Shown in pieces: positions 28,206 through 39,690 of a stretch of 64,000 nucleotides of DNA. The position numbers and the translations under genes were made by a program. The stretch comes from Heterohyrax brucei (taxonomy: Eukaryota > Chordata > Mammalia > Hyracoidea > Procaviidae): NCBI GenBank assembly GCA_028571685.1, contig CM053140.1:63308201-63372200 (forward strand), written 5' to 3'. Within the stretch, counting starts at the first letter, position 1. Each line of letters opens with the position of its first letter. Under the pieces are notes generated by a model that was not told the DNA's origin, made no database searches, and saw only the letters and a program-made list of their open reading frames with translations.

Positions 28206-28412
28206 GGAACCGCGGCAGTGGTGCCACGGTTGAAGCACACAGCTGCTAACCAAGTGGCCCGTGGTTGGAACCCACCAGCCTCTCCATGGGAAGAAGATGA
28301 GGCAGTCAGCTTCTGTCAAGATTTTACAGCCTCGGAAACCCCAAGTGGCAGTTCTGTGTCCTGTAGGGTCATTATGAGTCAGAATTGATTCAGTGGACAA
28401 TAGTTTGGTTTG
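28206..28412 (+). repeat. AfroSINE-type SINE, longer subfamily
   Basis: Preceded by a (TATG)n scrap. 'gctgctaaccaagtggcccg' and 'gtcattatgagtcagaattg'. Confidence 0.85.
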
Positions 28413-28426
28413 GATGTAAATAGATA

Positions 28427-28532
28427 AGAGTAGAACTACCCTGTAGTTTCCAAGGAGCACCTGGTGGATTCAAAGTGCCAGCCTTCTGGTTAGCAGCCAT
28501 AGGACTTAACCACTACGCCACCAGGGTTTCCA
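28427..28532 (-). repeat. AfroSINE-type SINE, 3' truncated
   Basis: Opposite orientation to the copy ending 15 bases earlier, so the pair forms an inverted repeat. Confidence 0.85.
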
Positions 28533-28535
28533 GTT

Positions 28536-28975
28536 AGATAGCTGCTATCAAGTCAACTCCAACTCATGTGCAACAGAACGACATGTTGTCTGGTCCTTTG
28601 TCATCTTCACGGGTGCCTGGAAGTTTCAGATTCATCATTGCGGCCCTGGTGCCAATCCATCTGAATGAAAGTCTCCCTTCCCCTTGTTGGCCCTCTACTT
28701 CACCAAACACAATGTCCTCCTCTAGTGGTTTCATCCCTCCTGGTGACATGTCCAGAGCAAATGAGGTGGACAGCATTCTGTTGTGATCCATAAAATTTTC
28801 ATTGATTATTTTTTGGAAGGAGATCACCAGGCCTTTCTTCCTAGTCTGTTTGAATCTGGAAGTGCTCCTGTCCACCGTGTGTGACCCTGCTGGTATTTGA
28901 AATGCTGGTGGCATAGTTTCCAGCATCATAGCAACATACAAGCCACCTCAGTAAGGCAAACTGACAGATGAATGA
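28536..28975 (-). repeat. Internally deleted RTE: 5' module joined to 3' end
   Basis: Reading leftward, the module with 'agactaggaagaaaggcctg' (28,840-28,860) runs directly into the RTE 3' end ('cctggaagtttcagattcat' region, tail at 28536). The whole coding middle is missing. Confidence 0.65.
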
Positions 28976-29058
28976 TGGCTGTACGACCATACATATACGT
29001 AAAATGAAAACCAACTGCTGGTGCTTGCCTGAGAGGAGAGGAGGTGGTTAAAGGGAAC

Positions 29059-30888
29059 TGTCATGGATTACACTGTGGCCCACCCACCCAAATGTATGTA
29101 TTGATTTGTCTTTATGAGTCCCACAATGGTGTAGTTCCCCCCATGTATTGTGAATCCTGCCTCTGTGATGCTGATGAGGGAAAATGGACAGCAGTTGCAT
29201 TAGTAAGGCAGGACTCAAGTTACCAGTTTGTAGCATATAAGGGGGAGAAATGAGCAGAGTGAGTTGGGAACCTCATACCACCAAGAAGGGAGCACCGAAA
29301 TCAGAGCACATTCTTTGGACTTGAGGCTCCTGTGCCAAGATGCTCTTATTGAATTTGGACCCAGCCTACCGGACTGTGATAAATTCCTTATTGAATGGAC
29401 TTGTAACTCGTAAATGGATTTGTGGCTTACTGGACGGTGACAGTAAAGTTTCTTTTCATGAAACAATCCATTTGTGGTGCTTTCTGTTGGAGCAATACCA
29501 ACTGACTAAAACAGTGGGGGGCTGCTCTAACAAATACCTAAAATGTGGAAGTAGTTTTGAAGCTGTGAATGGATGGAAAACTCAGAAGGAACCAAGGAGA
29601 ACTGTTAACACGAAAGAAGGCACAGATGGTGAGAAACAACAGCAGAGCACCAGCAGCAGTGGCAGCAACAGAGCCAGAAAGAACCAGAGGCAGTGCTGGA
29701 GCCAACTCACGGAACAAGAGAGCTGAGTGCCTGTGCACGGAGGTTTCCTGGTAGAGTGGGGTGCCTCTGGGCACTTGAATTGGTGGGGCTACAGAGCTCT
29801 GGAACACTTGTCCCTGCAGGCCAGATGTGGGCCTGAGACCCAGGCCATGACGTCATAGGAAGCAGAAGGCAGAAGCTGAAGAGATGAAGAGCAGGAGATG
29901 CTGAGCTGCCTCAGTCTCAAAAGGTATGGCCATGGCCTCAGGGGTTTGAAAGGGTGGAACCATGGCATCCTGTGTTCGCAAGGGTGGAATTGCCACTCAG
30001 TTGGGCTTAGGGTGCCCCTAAAGCCGATGGGGCACAGTTGCTGTCCAAATGGGCCTGGAAGGCAAGCTGTAGCACATGGGCTCACTCAGAATCTAGACAG
30101 TGTGGCCAAGAAGTAGAGTCTGAAGGGAGGGGTTGTAAAATGTCTCAGAGTCTAGAGTATTACTGTTGAAGCCACGAAGTCTAATGCGATGTTTTCTACT
30201 CATTTGCATGGTGTCTGTTATGCCTTTTCCTGCAATTTCTCTGTTTGTAATGAAAATGTGTAGTTTGTTCCTGTCCATTATGCCATTATATTTTGGGAAG
30301 ATAACAAGTGTTCTGGATTTCACAGCTGAAGAGAATGGATTTTGGACCTGGACTTAAGACCTTTTCAATGTTATAAATGAATATATTTTACATGTTCTAC
30401 TGATACGATTTGGGAGGGGAGCAAAGAGTAGAGTATCATGGATTGCACTGTGTCCCCGCCACAAAAGTGTGTATTGATTTGACTTGGCTGTGAGTCCCAG
30501 TATGGTGCAGTTCCTCCCATGTGTTGTGAATCTTGCCTCTGTTATGCTGATGACGGATAACAGGCAGCAGTTGTGCTGGTGAGGCAGGACTCAAGTCACC
30601 AGCTGTGGGATATAAGGGAGAGACTAAGCAGAGTAAGTGGGGCACCTCTTATCACCAAGGAGGTAGCACCGAGAACAGAGCACATCCTTTGGACCTGTGG
30701 TTTCTGTGCCAAGATGCTCTCATGGAATTTGGCCTCAGCCTACCAGACCGTGATAATTTCTCTTATTGAATGGACTCCTAACCTGTAAATGGATTTGTGG
30801 CTTACCAGACTGCAACAATAAAGTTTCTGTTTGTGAAGCCATCCACCGATGGTATTTTCTGTTGGAGCAGAACCAGGTGACTAAAACA
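29059..30888 (+). mobile_element. ERVL-MaLR element with two LTRs (fossil)
   Basis: 5' LTR 29059-29513 and 3' LTR 30434-30888, both 455 bases, flank a 920-base internal part. Each LTR opens tgtcatgg-like and closes ctaaaaca. By eye about four in five bases agree between them, so the insertion is old, tens of millions of years. The flanking five bases (ggaac and ggaga) may be a worn target duplication. No protein-coding capacity is evident; MaLR internals normally lack it. Confidence 0.75.
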
Positions 30889-31396
30889 GGAGATTTTATT
30901 TTTTCGAAAAGTAAATGTGTCATGATTACAGCGATAAATTCTGAGTGGTGTGAATATGGGCATTTGTTGCATTACTCTTTCTGTTTTTTTCTATCTTTTC
31001 TATTTCTGAGAAAAATTTGGGGGGTGGTAGAGTGAAGCTCATGGCAGAAAACTTGAGGGCGAAACCCGGAAAAATAGAGAAGGGAAATCAGAATCACCTC
31101 TAATCCTCCGTGACCCACAGATAACTACCGCTCATGTTCATGTGCGTGGGTGATTTTCTTTACCAAACAAACTCCTCCTCCGAGTCTCCTGCCTTGTGGC
31201 TCTGCTTGTCAGCCCTCCTCATCACCTTCATCCACCTGGGATTTCGGTTTCTGGTTCTCTACCTGGCAGCCTGTTGTAAGGTCCTAGTCATCCAGGTGAA
31301 TGACACTCCAGTACCCTTTCTTGGCCTCGTTGTTTCCTCTGCTTTCAATTCTCTGGGCCTAAATCTTGAGTGAAGTTTTCTTTATCATGTGGTCTA

Positions 31397-31558
31397 AATC
31401 GGCATTGTCCAATAAAACTTTCTGTAATGATGGCGATGTTTTCTATCTGTACTGTCCAATACAGTAGTCACCAATTCCATGTAGTTACTGGGCGCTTCAA
31501 ATGTGGCCAGTGTACATGAGAAACTGAATTATTTCTATTAAAATTTGAATAGCCACCG
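31397..31558 (+). mobile_element. hAT-type non-autonomous DNA transposon relic
   Basis: 'ttgtccaataaaactttctg', 'tgtccaatacagtagtcacc' and 'caaatgtggccagtg' match an old mammalian MER-class hAT element. The exact subfamily is not decided. Confidence 0.5.
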
Positions 31559-31562
31559 GGAA

Positions 31563-31918
31563 CTACTTGTTAGGTGTAGACTCACAGCGACCCTCTGTAC
31601 AACAGAAGGAAGCGCTGCCGGGTCCCATGCCTTCCTCACAGTCTTTGCTGTGTCTGAGCCCGTTGTTGCAGCCATGGTGTCAGTCCATCTCCTTGAGGGT
31701 CTTCCTCTCTTTCAGTGACCCTCTAATACTTTACAAAATGATGTCCTTCTCTGGGGACTGACTCCTCCTGATAACATATCCAAAGTATATGAGATGAAGG
31801 CTTGCCATCCTCGATTCTAAGGAGCATTCTGGCTGTATTTCTTCCAAAACAGATTTGTTCATTCTGTTGGCAGACCATGGTATTTTCAGTATTCTTCACT
31901 AACACCATAATTCAAGGT
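31563..31918 (-). repeat. RTE LINE 3' portion
   Basis: 3' end at 31563, 5' truncated near 31918. Landmark 'gtatttcttccaaaacagat'. Confidence 0.85.
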
Positions 31919-31933
31919 TTTAGTGGACTAAAT

Positions 31934-32085
31934 AAACAAATTCATTTCCATTGAGTCGATTCTGACTCATAGTGACCCTACAGGATGGAGCAGAATTGCC
32001 CCATGCAGTTTCCAAGGAGTTGGGGAAGGATTTAAGCTGTCAACCTTTTGGCTGGTGGCCAAATCACTGTGCCAGCAGGGCTCCT
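31934..32085 (-). repeat. AfroSINE-type SINE
   Basis: 'ccattgagtcgattctgact' to 'ccagcagggctcct'. Confidence 0.85.
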
Positions 32086-32149
32086 TTATTGACTTGTGAG
32101 TACTTTAGTGAATGGACTTGTGGATACTTTAGGGAATGGCAAAGACAAA

Positions 32150-32385
32150 TTATTCCAAGTCACTCTCTATCAAATTATGCTGTTTTATTTTCTTCAAGGT
32201 ACTTTTCTGTAGCTGAAATGATCTTGTTCATTTATTTGTTAATTTTCTGCTTCTCTCTACAAGTATTTTTGGCTGTATGAGAGCAGAGGCCTTAAGTATC
32301 TAGTATACTCAATCCCCAGAACCTAGAACAGTGTTGAGGCATGGTAAGCACTAATAAATAGGTGATTTGTGGATTAATGAATAAA
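32150..32385 (+). repeat. L2 LINE 3' end
   Basis: 'tatgagagcagaggcctt', 'ccccagaacctagaacagtg', 'aagcactaataaataggtga'. Confidence 0.6.
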
Positions 32386-32618
32386 GCATTAGATCAGCAT
32401 GTGATCTGTGGACTGCTGAGGGTTCCCAAGACCTTTTCAGGGGGATCTGTGAAGGTCAAAGTATTTTTATAAGGCCACTAAGAGGCTACCTGCCTTTTTC
32501 ACAGTGCTGCCATTTGCCCTGACGGTGCAAAAGCAGTGGTGAATGAAACAGCTGACCCCTTAGCACAAATTAGGGTAGTGACACCAAACAATGCCAGCAG
32601 TCATTGTACTCTTCACTG

Positions 32619-32619
<1 letters not shown>

Positions 32620-32652
<33 letters not shown>
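32620..32652. repeat. (CA)n microsatellite
   Basis: About 16 perfect CA units. Confidence 0.95.
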
Positions 32653-32656
<4 letters not shown>

Positions 32657-32702
32657 AAAATAAACATACCAGCTTCACTTACAAATGCCTTGATGGAACC
32701 GC

Positions 32703-33955
32703 TGTTTTTGTTGTTAAGTGCTGTTGAGTTGGTTCTGACTCATAGCAACCCTGTGTACGAAACACTGCCCGGTCCTGAACCATCCTCACAATCGTTGTCA
32801 GGCTTCAGCCCACTGTGGCAGCTGCTGTGTCAGTCCATCTCCTTGAGGGCCTTCCTCTTTTTTGCTGACCCTCTACTCCACCAAGCATGATGTCTTTCTC
32901 CAGGAACTGATCCCTCCTGACAACATGCCCAAAGTATGGAAGACACAGTCTTGCCATCTTTACTTCCAAGAAACACTCTGGTTGTACTTCTTCCAGAACA
33001 AATCTGTTCTTTAGACAGTATGTGGGACGTTCAATATACTCCAAACCACAATTCAAAGGTGTCAGTTCTTCTTCTGTCTTCTTTATTCATTGTAAAGCTT
33101 TCGCAAGCATGTGATGTGATTGAAAATATCATGGCTCGGGTTAGACGGACTTTAGTATTCAAGGTGACATCTTTACTTTTCAACACTTTAAAGAGGCCTT
33201 TTGCATTTTCCGAGTGCAATGTGTCTTTTGATTCCTAACTGCTGCTTCCATGGATATTGACTGTGGATCCAGGTAAAATGAAATCCTTGACAACCTTAAA
33301 ATCTTTCCTCTGTTCAACATGATATTGCTTATTGGTCCAGTTTTGAGGATTTTTGGTTTCTTAATGTGGAGGTGTAATCCAGCTTACGGCTGTGGTCTTA
33401 GATCTTCATCAGTAAGTGTATCAAGTCCCTTCTACTTTCAGTAAGCAAGATTGTATATCTGCATAATGCAAGTCGTAAATGAATCTTCCTGCAATCCTGA
33501 TGCCCCGTTCTTCATATAGTCTAGCTTCTTGGATTATTTGCTCAGCATACAGATTGAAAAGATATGGTGAAAGGATACAACCCTGGTGCACACCTTTCCT
33601 GACTTTAAACCATGCAGTGTCCCCTTGATCTGTTTGCATGATTGCCTCTTGATCCATGTACCGATTCTTCATGAGCACAATTAAGTGTTCTGGAATTCAC
33701 ATTCTCTGAAATTTTATCCATAATTTGTTACGATCCACACAGTTGAATGCCTTTGCATAATCAATAAAACACAGGTAAACATCTTTCTGGTACTCTCTGT
33801 TTTCTGCCAAGATCTATCTTACATCAGCAATGATCTCTTTGGTTCCATGTCCTCTTCTGAATCCAGCTTGAATTTCTGGCAGTTGCTTGTCAATAGACTG
33901 CTGCGGCCACTTTTGAATGACATCTGGCAAAATTTTACTTGTATGTGGTATTAAT
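32703..33955 (-). repeat. RTE LINE, about 1.25 kb, including reverse-transcriptase end
   Basis: Minus-strand translation of 33421-33678 reads NLYAEQIIQEARLYEERGIR, the RTE reverse-transcriptase block before the catalytic YADD region. It inserted in the hAT element: 'tgatggaacc' on the left and 'tgatgaaaca' on the right look like a worn target duplication. Confidence 0.85.
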
Positions 33956-34571
33956 GATGAAACAATAAAAAATGTGAATTGTCTTAAAACTCTATACCCC
34001 AGTATGCATCTTTTTAATCTTTGGTTTGACAGAAGGGGAAGAATTCTGCTGCATACTTAAGTGCCATAGTTGTCTAAGAAAAGTACTTGTGCCACTGAGT
34101 TGCAAGCTAAACTAGCTGCTGTTTTCATGGAACACCATTTTTATTTGAAAGACAGATTGAGAGGCACTGTATGGTTATGCAAATATGGTTTTTTTACAGA
34201 TGTTTTTCTAAAATGAACAAACTTAGAGAAAAACAATTGAAAACATTGTAACCAGTGATCAAATTTGAACTTCTGTTAAGGTAGACCATAAAGAGATTTA
34301 CAAAAATGTGAAACAATGGCATTCTTCTAATTTTTTTTTTAATTTGGAAAATATAAGTGTTTTTTATTAAAAATGTGTTATTTATGTTAGCATTAGTAGG
34401 TTTATTGTATTTATTTTTACATATGTTCATAAATGTTTTTTAAATTTCTAATATGGTAAATATCAAATAATATAAGCCACATAAACAAAAGCACTTTGGG
34501 GTCTTGAGTGATTTTTAAGCATATAAAGGTGTCCTGAGACTAAAAGGTTTGGGAAACACTGCTCTAGATAA

Positions 34572-34765
34572 TGAGGAGCCCTAGTAGTTAATGGGTAAAG
34601 TGCTTGGCTGCTAACCTCAAGGCTGGAGGTTCAAACCTACCAGCTGCTCTGCAGGAGAAGAGACTAAGCATTCTGTTCCTGTAAAGACTATGGCCTAGGA
34701 AACCCTATGGGGCAGTTCTACTCTGAATATAGGGTCACTGTGAGACAGACTTGATGGCACACCAC
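34572..34765 (+). repeat. AfroSINE-type SINE
   Basis: 'ggctgctaacctcaaggctg', 'gactatggcctaggaaaccc'. Confidence 0.85.
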
Positions 34766-34984
34766 TATCTCCACTACAACAGCTGTAGATAAACGAAGTG
34801 AATTGTCCCAAATACTTTGGTAAAATGATGAAGGGGAAAAAACAAGGTAGTTGTAAACAATCCTACTTGCCAAAGGAGAGGGGGTAACAACACCCAGTAG
34901 TCTATGGTGTGCTTTGTATTCTGTTGGACAAAAGCATCAAGAATTCTCTGCCTGAGACTACAAAATATTACTAATAATGCACAG

Positions 34985-37325
34985 ATGGCAGAATAGACAA
35001 TAGATAAATGAGAACTACTAAAAATCTAACACTTATGCTCATCCAAAGACATTATTGAGAGAGTGAAAAGACTCCCTATGGACTGGGGAGCAATATTTAG
35101 CAGCCACATAGCTGACCGATTGTCTGATCTCCATAACCTACAAGGTACTACAGCATGTCAACAAGAAAAAGATAAATCACCCAACTAAACAACAAGCCAA
35201 GGAGATGGAGACATTTCTCTATAAAGAAGACAGCCAGGCAGCTAAAAGACACATGAGGAAATGATCACAATCATTAGCCATTAGAGAAATCCACATCAAA
35301 ACAACAGTGAAATACAATCTCACCCCAACAAGGTTGGCAGTAATCCAGAAAACACAAAACAACAAATGTGGGAGAGGCTGTGGAGAAACTGGTGGGAATC
35401 TAAAATGGTACAACCTCTTTGGAAAGCAATTGAGTGCTTTCTTTAAAAGCTAGAAATAGAAATACCATATGATCCAGTAACCCCACTGCTTGGAATATAG
35501 CCTACAGAAATAGGGGCCATCACAAGAACAGATACACGCACACAAATGTTTATTGCAGCATTATCCACAATGGTAAAAAGATGGAATCAACCTAGGTGCC
35601 CATTAACAGATAAATAGATAAACTATGGTATATATACACAGTGGAATACTGTGCAACGATAAAGGACAGTGATGATTTTGTGGAACATCTCGTGACCTGG
35701 AATCAACTGGAAGACATGCTGAGTGAAATCAGTCAGCTGCAGAAGGACAAATATTGTATGAGACCACTATTAGAAGGACTTAAGAAAAGACTGATGCACA
35801 GAAAAGACTCTTTGATGGCTAGAAGGGTAGGGGAGGAGGGAGAAGGTTATTCATAGATTAGATAGTCTATAGGAATTTGGTTAGGCGAAGGGAGTGACCT
35901 CTACCTACAGTAAAAGGCACGTCAGCATAACGACTACAATTTTCTAAATTCAACCCAATATTTCAAAGGATGGAGTGACAGGGACAGGGGTCTGGGCACC
36001 ATGTCTTCAGGGGACATTGAGGTCAATTGGCATAACTAGTCTTTTTCTAAGAGTGTTCCATACCCCATATTGCTGAGGGGTGCCTGGGGTCTTAAAAGCC
36101 AGCAAGCTGCTATCTAAGGAACATCAATTGGTCCCAACCCATCTGGAGCAGACGAAAACTGAGCATATCAAAGACATGAGGAAAAATGAGCCTAGGAGAC
36201 AGAGAGACTCATATGATTAGGAGATTACAACAGCAGGAGAACCGAAGAACTAGATGGTGTCCAGCTACACCAAAGAAAGCCCTGACAGGGAACACAGCTC
36301 TGATACAGCATAAGAGAAAGGAATATGCAGATCTAGAACTTTATTAAAAGACCAGTCTTGATAGTCCAACAACCTCAAGGGCCTCCTGAGAACATGGCTC
36401 CTAGACTTGCTGGTGTCCCGATGTAGGGAGCCGTGGGTAAGCCCCCAGGCCCCGACATACTGGAAGCTCATAGGCTTGAAAAAGCCCGCGCCGCGAAATT
36501 CAAAAAGCCCGCGCGCGCGAAAAAACTTCCTGCCTGATGTCACTGCCTAACACCACCAGGAAGTACGGAAAGCCCACACGTCACTGCTCTACACCCCACC
36601 CATACTTGCTCCTACCCAATCACTGAATGACAAATACTGCTTACCAGACCTCACCTGACTCCAGGCCCTTCCCCTCCCCAACTTCTATATATACTGCCTG
36701 TTACAATAAAACCACGAGGCTTGATCAGATTCTTGTCTTGCCTTCCATTTTTCCGCCTCTCCCTGCTTTACTTTCTTAGGCTCCCCCTTGCGCCTTCGTT
36801 GCTTTGTCCCGCGGGTCGGGGCATCCCAGAGCTGAAACCAGTACTGAAGCTAACATTTCAGACAAAGAATGGACTGGACTTGGGGACACAGAGTGATATG
36901 GGTGCCATGTGTAGTAATACATATATGAGGTTGTCCTACTGGTTTCTTTTTAGAGAGGTGCAGGTAAAGAGGAGTGGACAAGTGTTGGTTGAGTGGCTAT
37001 TGGAAGAGTAGAAAGGAATAGTGTGCTGTCACAGGTAAGAAGAGCTGATGGAGTTGCAGAGAGGTGGGTGCTTGGTGTTTCATATGGCAAATTGACTTGG
37101 GTTGTAAACTTCCACTTAATCACAACAGCAAAAAATTTAAAAAAGCAAAAACAATTATCTGCCTGTGAAGAGCAGGGACACCAGATGAATGGAAACAGGG
37201 TACCCAGAGTGGAAAAGGGGAGACTGCTGACACTGCAAGGATTGCAACTAAAGTCACGGAATCATTTTTAAATGGAAAACTTATCTGCCATGTAAACTTT
37301 CACTTAAAGCACAGTAAAATGTTAA
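34985..37325 (+). mobile_element. L1 LINE 3' part (ORF2 end and 3' UTR), split by an LTR
   Basis: ORF2 C-terminal nucleotide landmarks are 'attagagaaatccacatcaa', 'gatccagtaaccccactgct' and 'gtggaatactgtgcaacgat'. They are followed by a long 3' UTR of the type I recognise from elephant L1 ('gccagcaagctgctatctaa', and after the LTR 'agacaaagaatggactgg'), ending A-rich near 37,325. ORF2 is 5' truncated and full of stops. The left boundary is approximate. Confidence 0.75.
36422..36823 (+). mobile_element. Solo LTR of an endogenous retrovirus, probably class II (ERVK-like)
   Basis: 402 bases from TGTAGGGAGCC to CGGGGCA, with a TATA-like 'ctatatata' (36685) and AATAAA (36705). Flanks tcccga and tcccag suggest a six-base target duplication, which with the start motif favours class II. 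A CpG-dense patch (36484-36524) is still intact, so the insertion looks young, younger than the L1 3' UTR it interrupts. No internal part remains. Confidence 0.65.
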
Positions 37326-37529
37326 AATATACATATATATGTATCCCGTGCCTTAAGCACACCAATTGATCTCTATTTTGCTAGGAGTGGTAGAGGAAGG
37401 AGAGCCAGGAATAGGAGGAGGAAATGGAATGTGTGGGTAATTACCTCCATGTACAATTGCCTCCTTTGCCATAAGCAGAGCCGGATGGTGCCTGGCTTCT
37501 GCTATTGAACATTTTGATCAAAGATTCTA

Positions 37530-37995
37530 AAGAAGAATCCTGATCAAAAGGGGGAAAATTTTAGATTCTTTCAATAGAACAGAGTTTCAAATTTTTATGG
37601 AATCCAGATTGTCTGGAACTATGGAGGCTGAATGAGCTCCCAAAACTACTGCCCTGAAATAATCTTTGAACTTTAAACCCCAAAATATCCCTTGAAATCT
37701 TCTTAAAACTAAGAACTAGTTTAGCTTTCCTAGCAAAGAACATCTGCCTTGAGCAATATACTCTGTTAAGATCTATCTGTATGGGATCAAACTGACAACA
37801 GCAACTTGAAGGATGAGATAGGAAACTTGGGGTTAGTAAGTTTATGCAAATGGGGGAGGAACAACTCGGAAAATCAGGGTGGAATGGTTGCACAACTCAA
37901 AGAATGTCATCAGTGTCACCAAATTGTATGGGCAGAAACTGCTGAATTGCTACATGTTTTGTTGCGTATATTCTCAACAATAAAAACAAAATAAT
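37530..37995 (+). mobile_element. L1 3' UTR fragment, second subfamily
   Basis: 'tctgccttgagcaatatact', 'gggggaggaacaactcggaa', 'ggtggaatggttgcacaact', ending 'ttctcaacaataaaaacaaa'. This is a different 3' UTR lineage from the preceding L1. Confidence 0.65.
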
Positions 37996-38149
37996 TTATT
38001 TTAAAAAATTCCGTGCCTTGGTAGAGAAGGACTCTCTACCAGCTTGGAGGGCTTCCCTTGTGCTTTCCACACCTTAGAAGGACTTAAAAAAATTTTTTTC
38101 ATGTGTGTATTTTAAGGTTGATTTTTTTAAATTTTATGTAACAATTGTG

Positions 38150-38345
38150 TTCCTAAGATTTGTACAAGTAATACATAAGCAACAACTAATATTTATATAG
38201 ACCTTTCTAACAGAGACTTTCTAAATTTGATTTACATCCGTTTACTTATTTAATCTTTTGCTACTATTACTAGTGCCCATTTTACAGATAAAGAAAAAGG
38301 CTGAGGAAGGTTAAGAAACTTGCCCAAGGTTAAAAGCTATTAATG
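38150..38345 (-). repeat. MIR SINE relic
   Basis: 'agtgcccattttacagataa' and 'aacttgcccaaggttaaaag'. Confidence 0.65.
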
Positions 38346-38887
38346 ACAGTCTGATGGTTTATCTAGAGAATTTATGTGCTCATACAGTCTGTATTTTAAA
38401 AATCCCAGGTACAGCATGAGAAGGACTCTTTGATAATTTATCTACAAATGTAATTTCCCCTCTTAGATTTCTGTCCTGTTTCCTCATTATGTGAATCAAA
38501 GAGCATTGAGCTGAGCACTGGTAACACTTGGTAGTTTACCTAGCAAAACATACTTTAAGGTAGGTAAGTTTCTTCCTGACCAGTAAATATGAAGGAAAAA
38601 CAAAACCCTAAGATTCACTAAGATTCAGTGCCTTGAGTCTATGCAGAGGTTACATTTGGACAAAAGACAGCCCACTAGTCAAGTTTAGTCATTGGCTGAG
38701 TAACTCACTCTAGGGCCAGACGTTTCACTTGGTGTTTCAGTTTGCTCGTCTATTTCACCCTACTCTCCTCCCTTCTGCAGATAGATGGTGGGAGAATGAA
38801 AATAAATGTATGCCTATTGAAAATCTTTGAGTCAGTCAGAAAAATGCTAGAAAAATACAAGGTGCTATCAGAACACATCTATTCTAA

Positions 38888-39058
38888 ACAATGGAAACGT
38901 TGGTGGTGTGGTAGTTAAGTGTTAGGTCTGCTAACCAAAAGATGGGTCGTTCAAATCCTCCAGGTGCTCCTTGGAAACTCTATGGAGCAGTGCTACTCTG
39001 TCCCACAGGGTCACTGTGAGTCTGAATTGACTGGATGGCACTGAGTTTGGCTTTTTGA
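38888..39058 (+). repeat. AfroSINE-type SINE
   Basis: 'taaccaaaagatgggtcgtt', 'gaattgactggatggcactg'. Confidence 0.9.
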
Positions 39059-39469
39059 TCTGGCATCCTAAACAATAATCTATTAAAGACCACTTAATAC
39101 ACTTTAAGTTTTAAGACTACAGTAAAATATAACCAACTAGCTTGAGTATGCCATTGCATCATCTTTTAAAAGCACAAACATATAAGCCCATCTGGAAAAC
39201 TGCTTAATCCTAAATTAACTGGAGGGATTAGGACCACCAGCCCTATTTAAATTAAGAGCTACATGTAATTAACTTCCAGGTACAAACTTGGGAACTATTG
39301 ACAAGGGATTTTCACTGTTGACTGGACTCTTGTCAGGAACAAGCAGATAAGGTTTTATTTAACACAACATTGACAGTTTCTAGTGTCCCTGATTTTACTG
39401 TATGTTACCCAGAAGATGAGCAGTGATTATGCTCAGAATTCTTTTCAATAATTTTCTTCCTAGTCATTC

Positions 39470-39690
39470 CTTTGAACCAACAGTCCGGTGGGCTACAATT
39501 CCATATTCAGGGTGTCCGCTCCAGGGGAAAGCTTTCCCCCTGTTGGCTCTGGAGGAAAGTCTGGTATTGCATCAGTCTTTGTCCAGGGAGCATCTTGGCG
39601 CAGGAACCTCAGATCTGAAGGACATGCTTTTCTCCCGGTGCTGCTTTCTTGATGGTACGAGATTCCCCTCGTGTGTGTATTTTAAGAGGA
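39470..39690 (-). mobile_element. MaLR-type LTR fragment (fossil)
   Basis: Shares with the LTR at 49174 the blocks 'tgttggctctggaggaaagt', 'gcaggaacctc' and 'gaaggacatgctt'. Truncated and old. Confidence 0.5.

Larger units (their letters stand above)
32395..34567 (+). mobile_element. hAT DNA transposon relic with transposase remnants, split by an RTE
   Basis: Left part 32395-32702 ('cttttcagggggatctgtga', 'aaagcagtggtgaatg') and right part 33955-34567 ('ttctgctgcatacttaagtg', 'catggaacaccatttttatt', end 'aaggtttgggaaacactgct'). They follow the coding and terminal sequence of an old mammalian Charlie/Zaphod-like hAT. Stretches match ZBED-like transposase codons, but the reading frame is destroyed and much of the coding middle is missing. 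A (CA)n array has expanded at 32620-32652. Confidence 0.6.

Noticed and set aside
32620-32652. Regular spaced repeat as a CRISPR-like array
   Set aside because: It is a simple (CA)n microsatellite in a vertebrate genome.
33421-33678. Reverse-transcriptase-like frame as a host gene
   Set aside because: It is part of a 5'-truncated RTE LINE with stops on both sides.
35641-35856. 71-codon frame starting MEYCATIKDSDDF as a small gene
   Set aside because: It is the C-terminal end of L1 ORF2.
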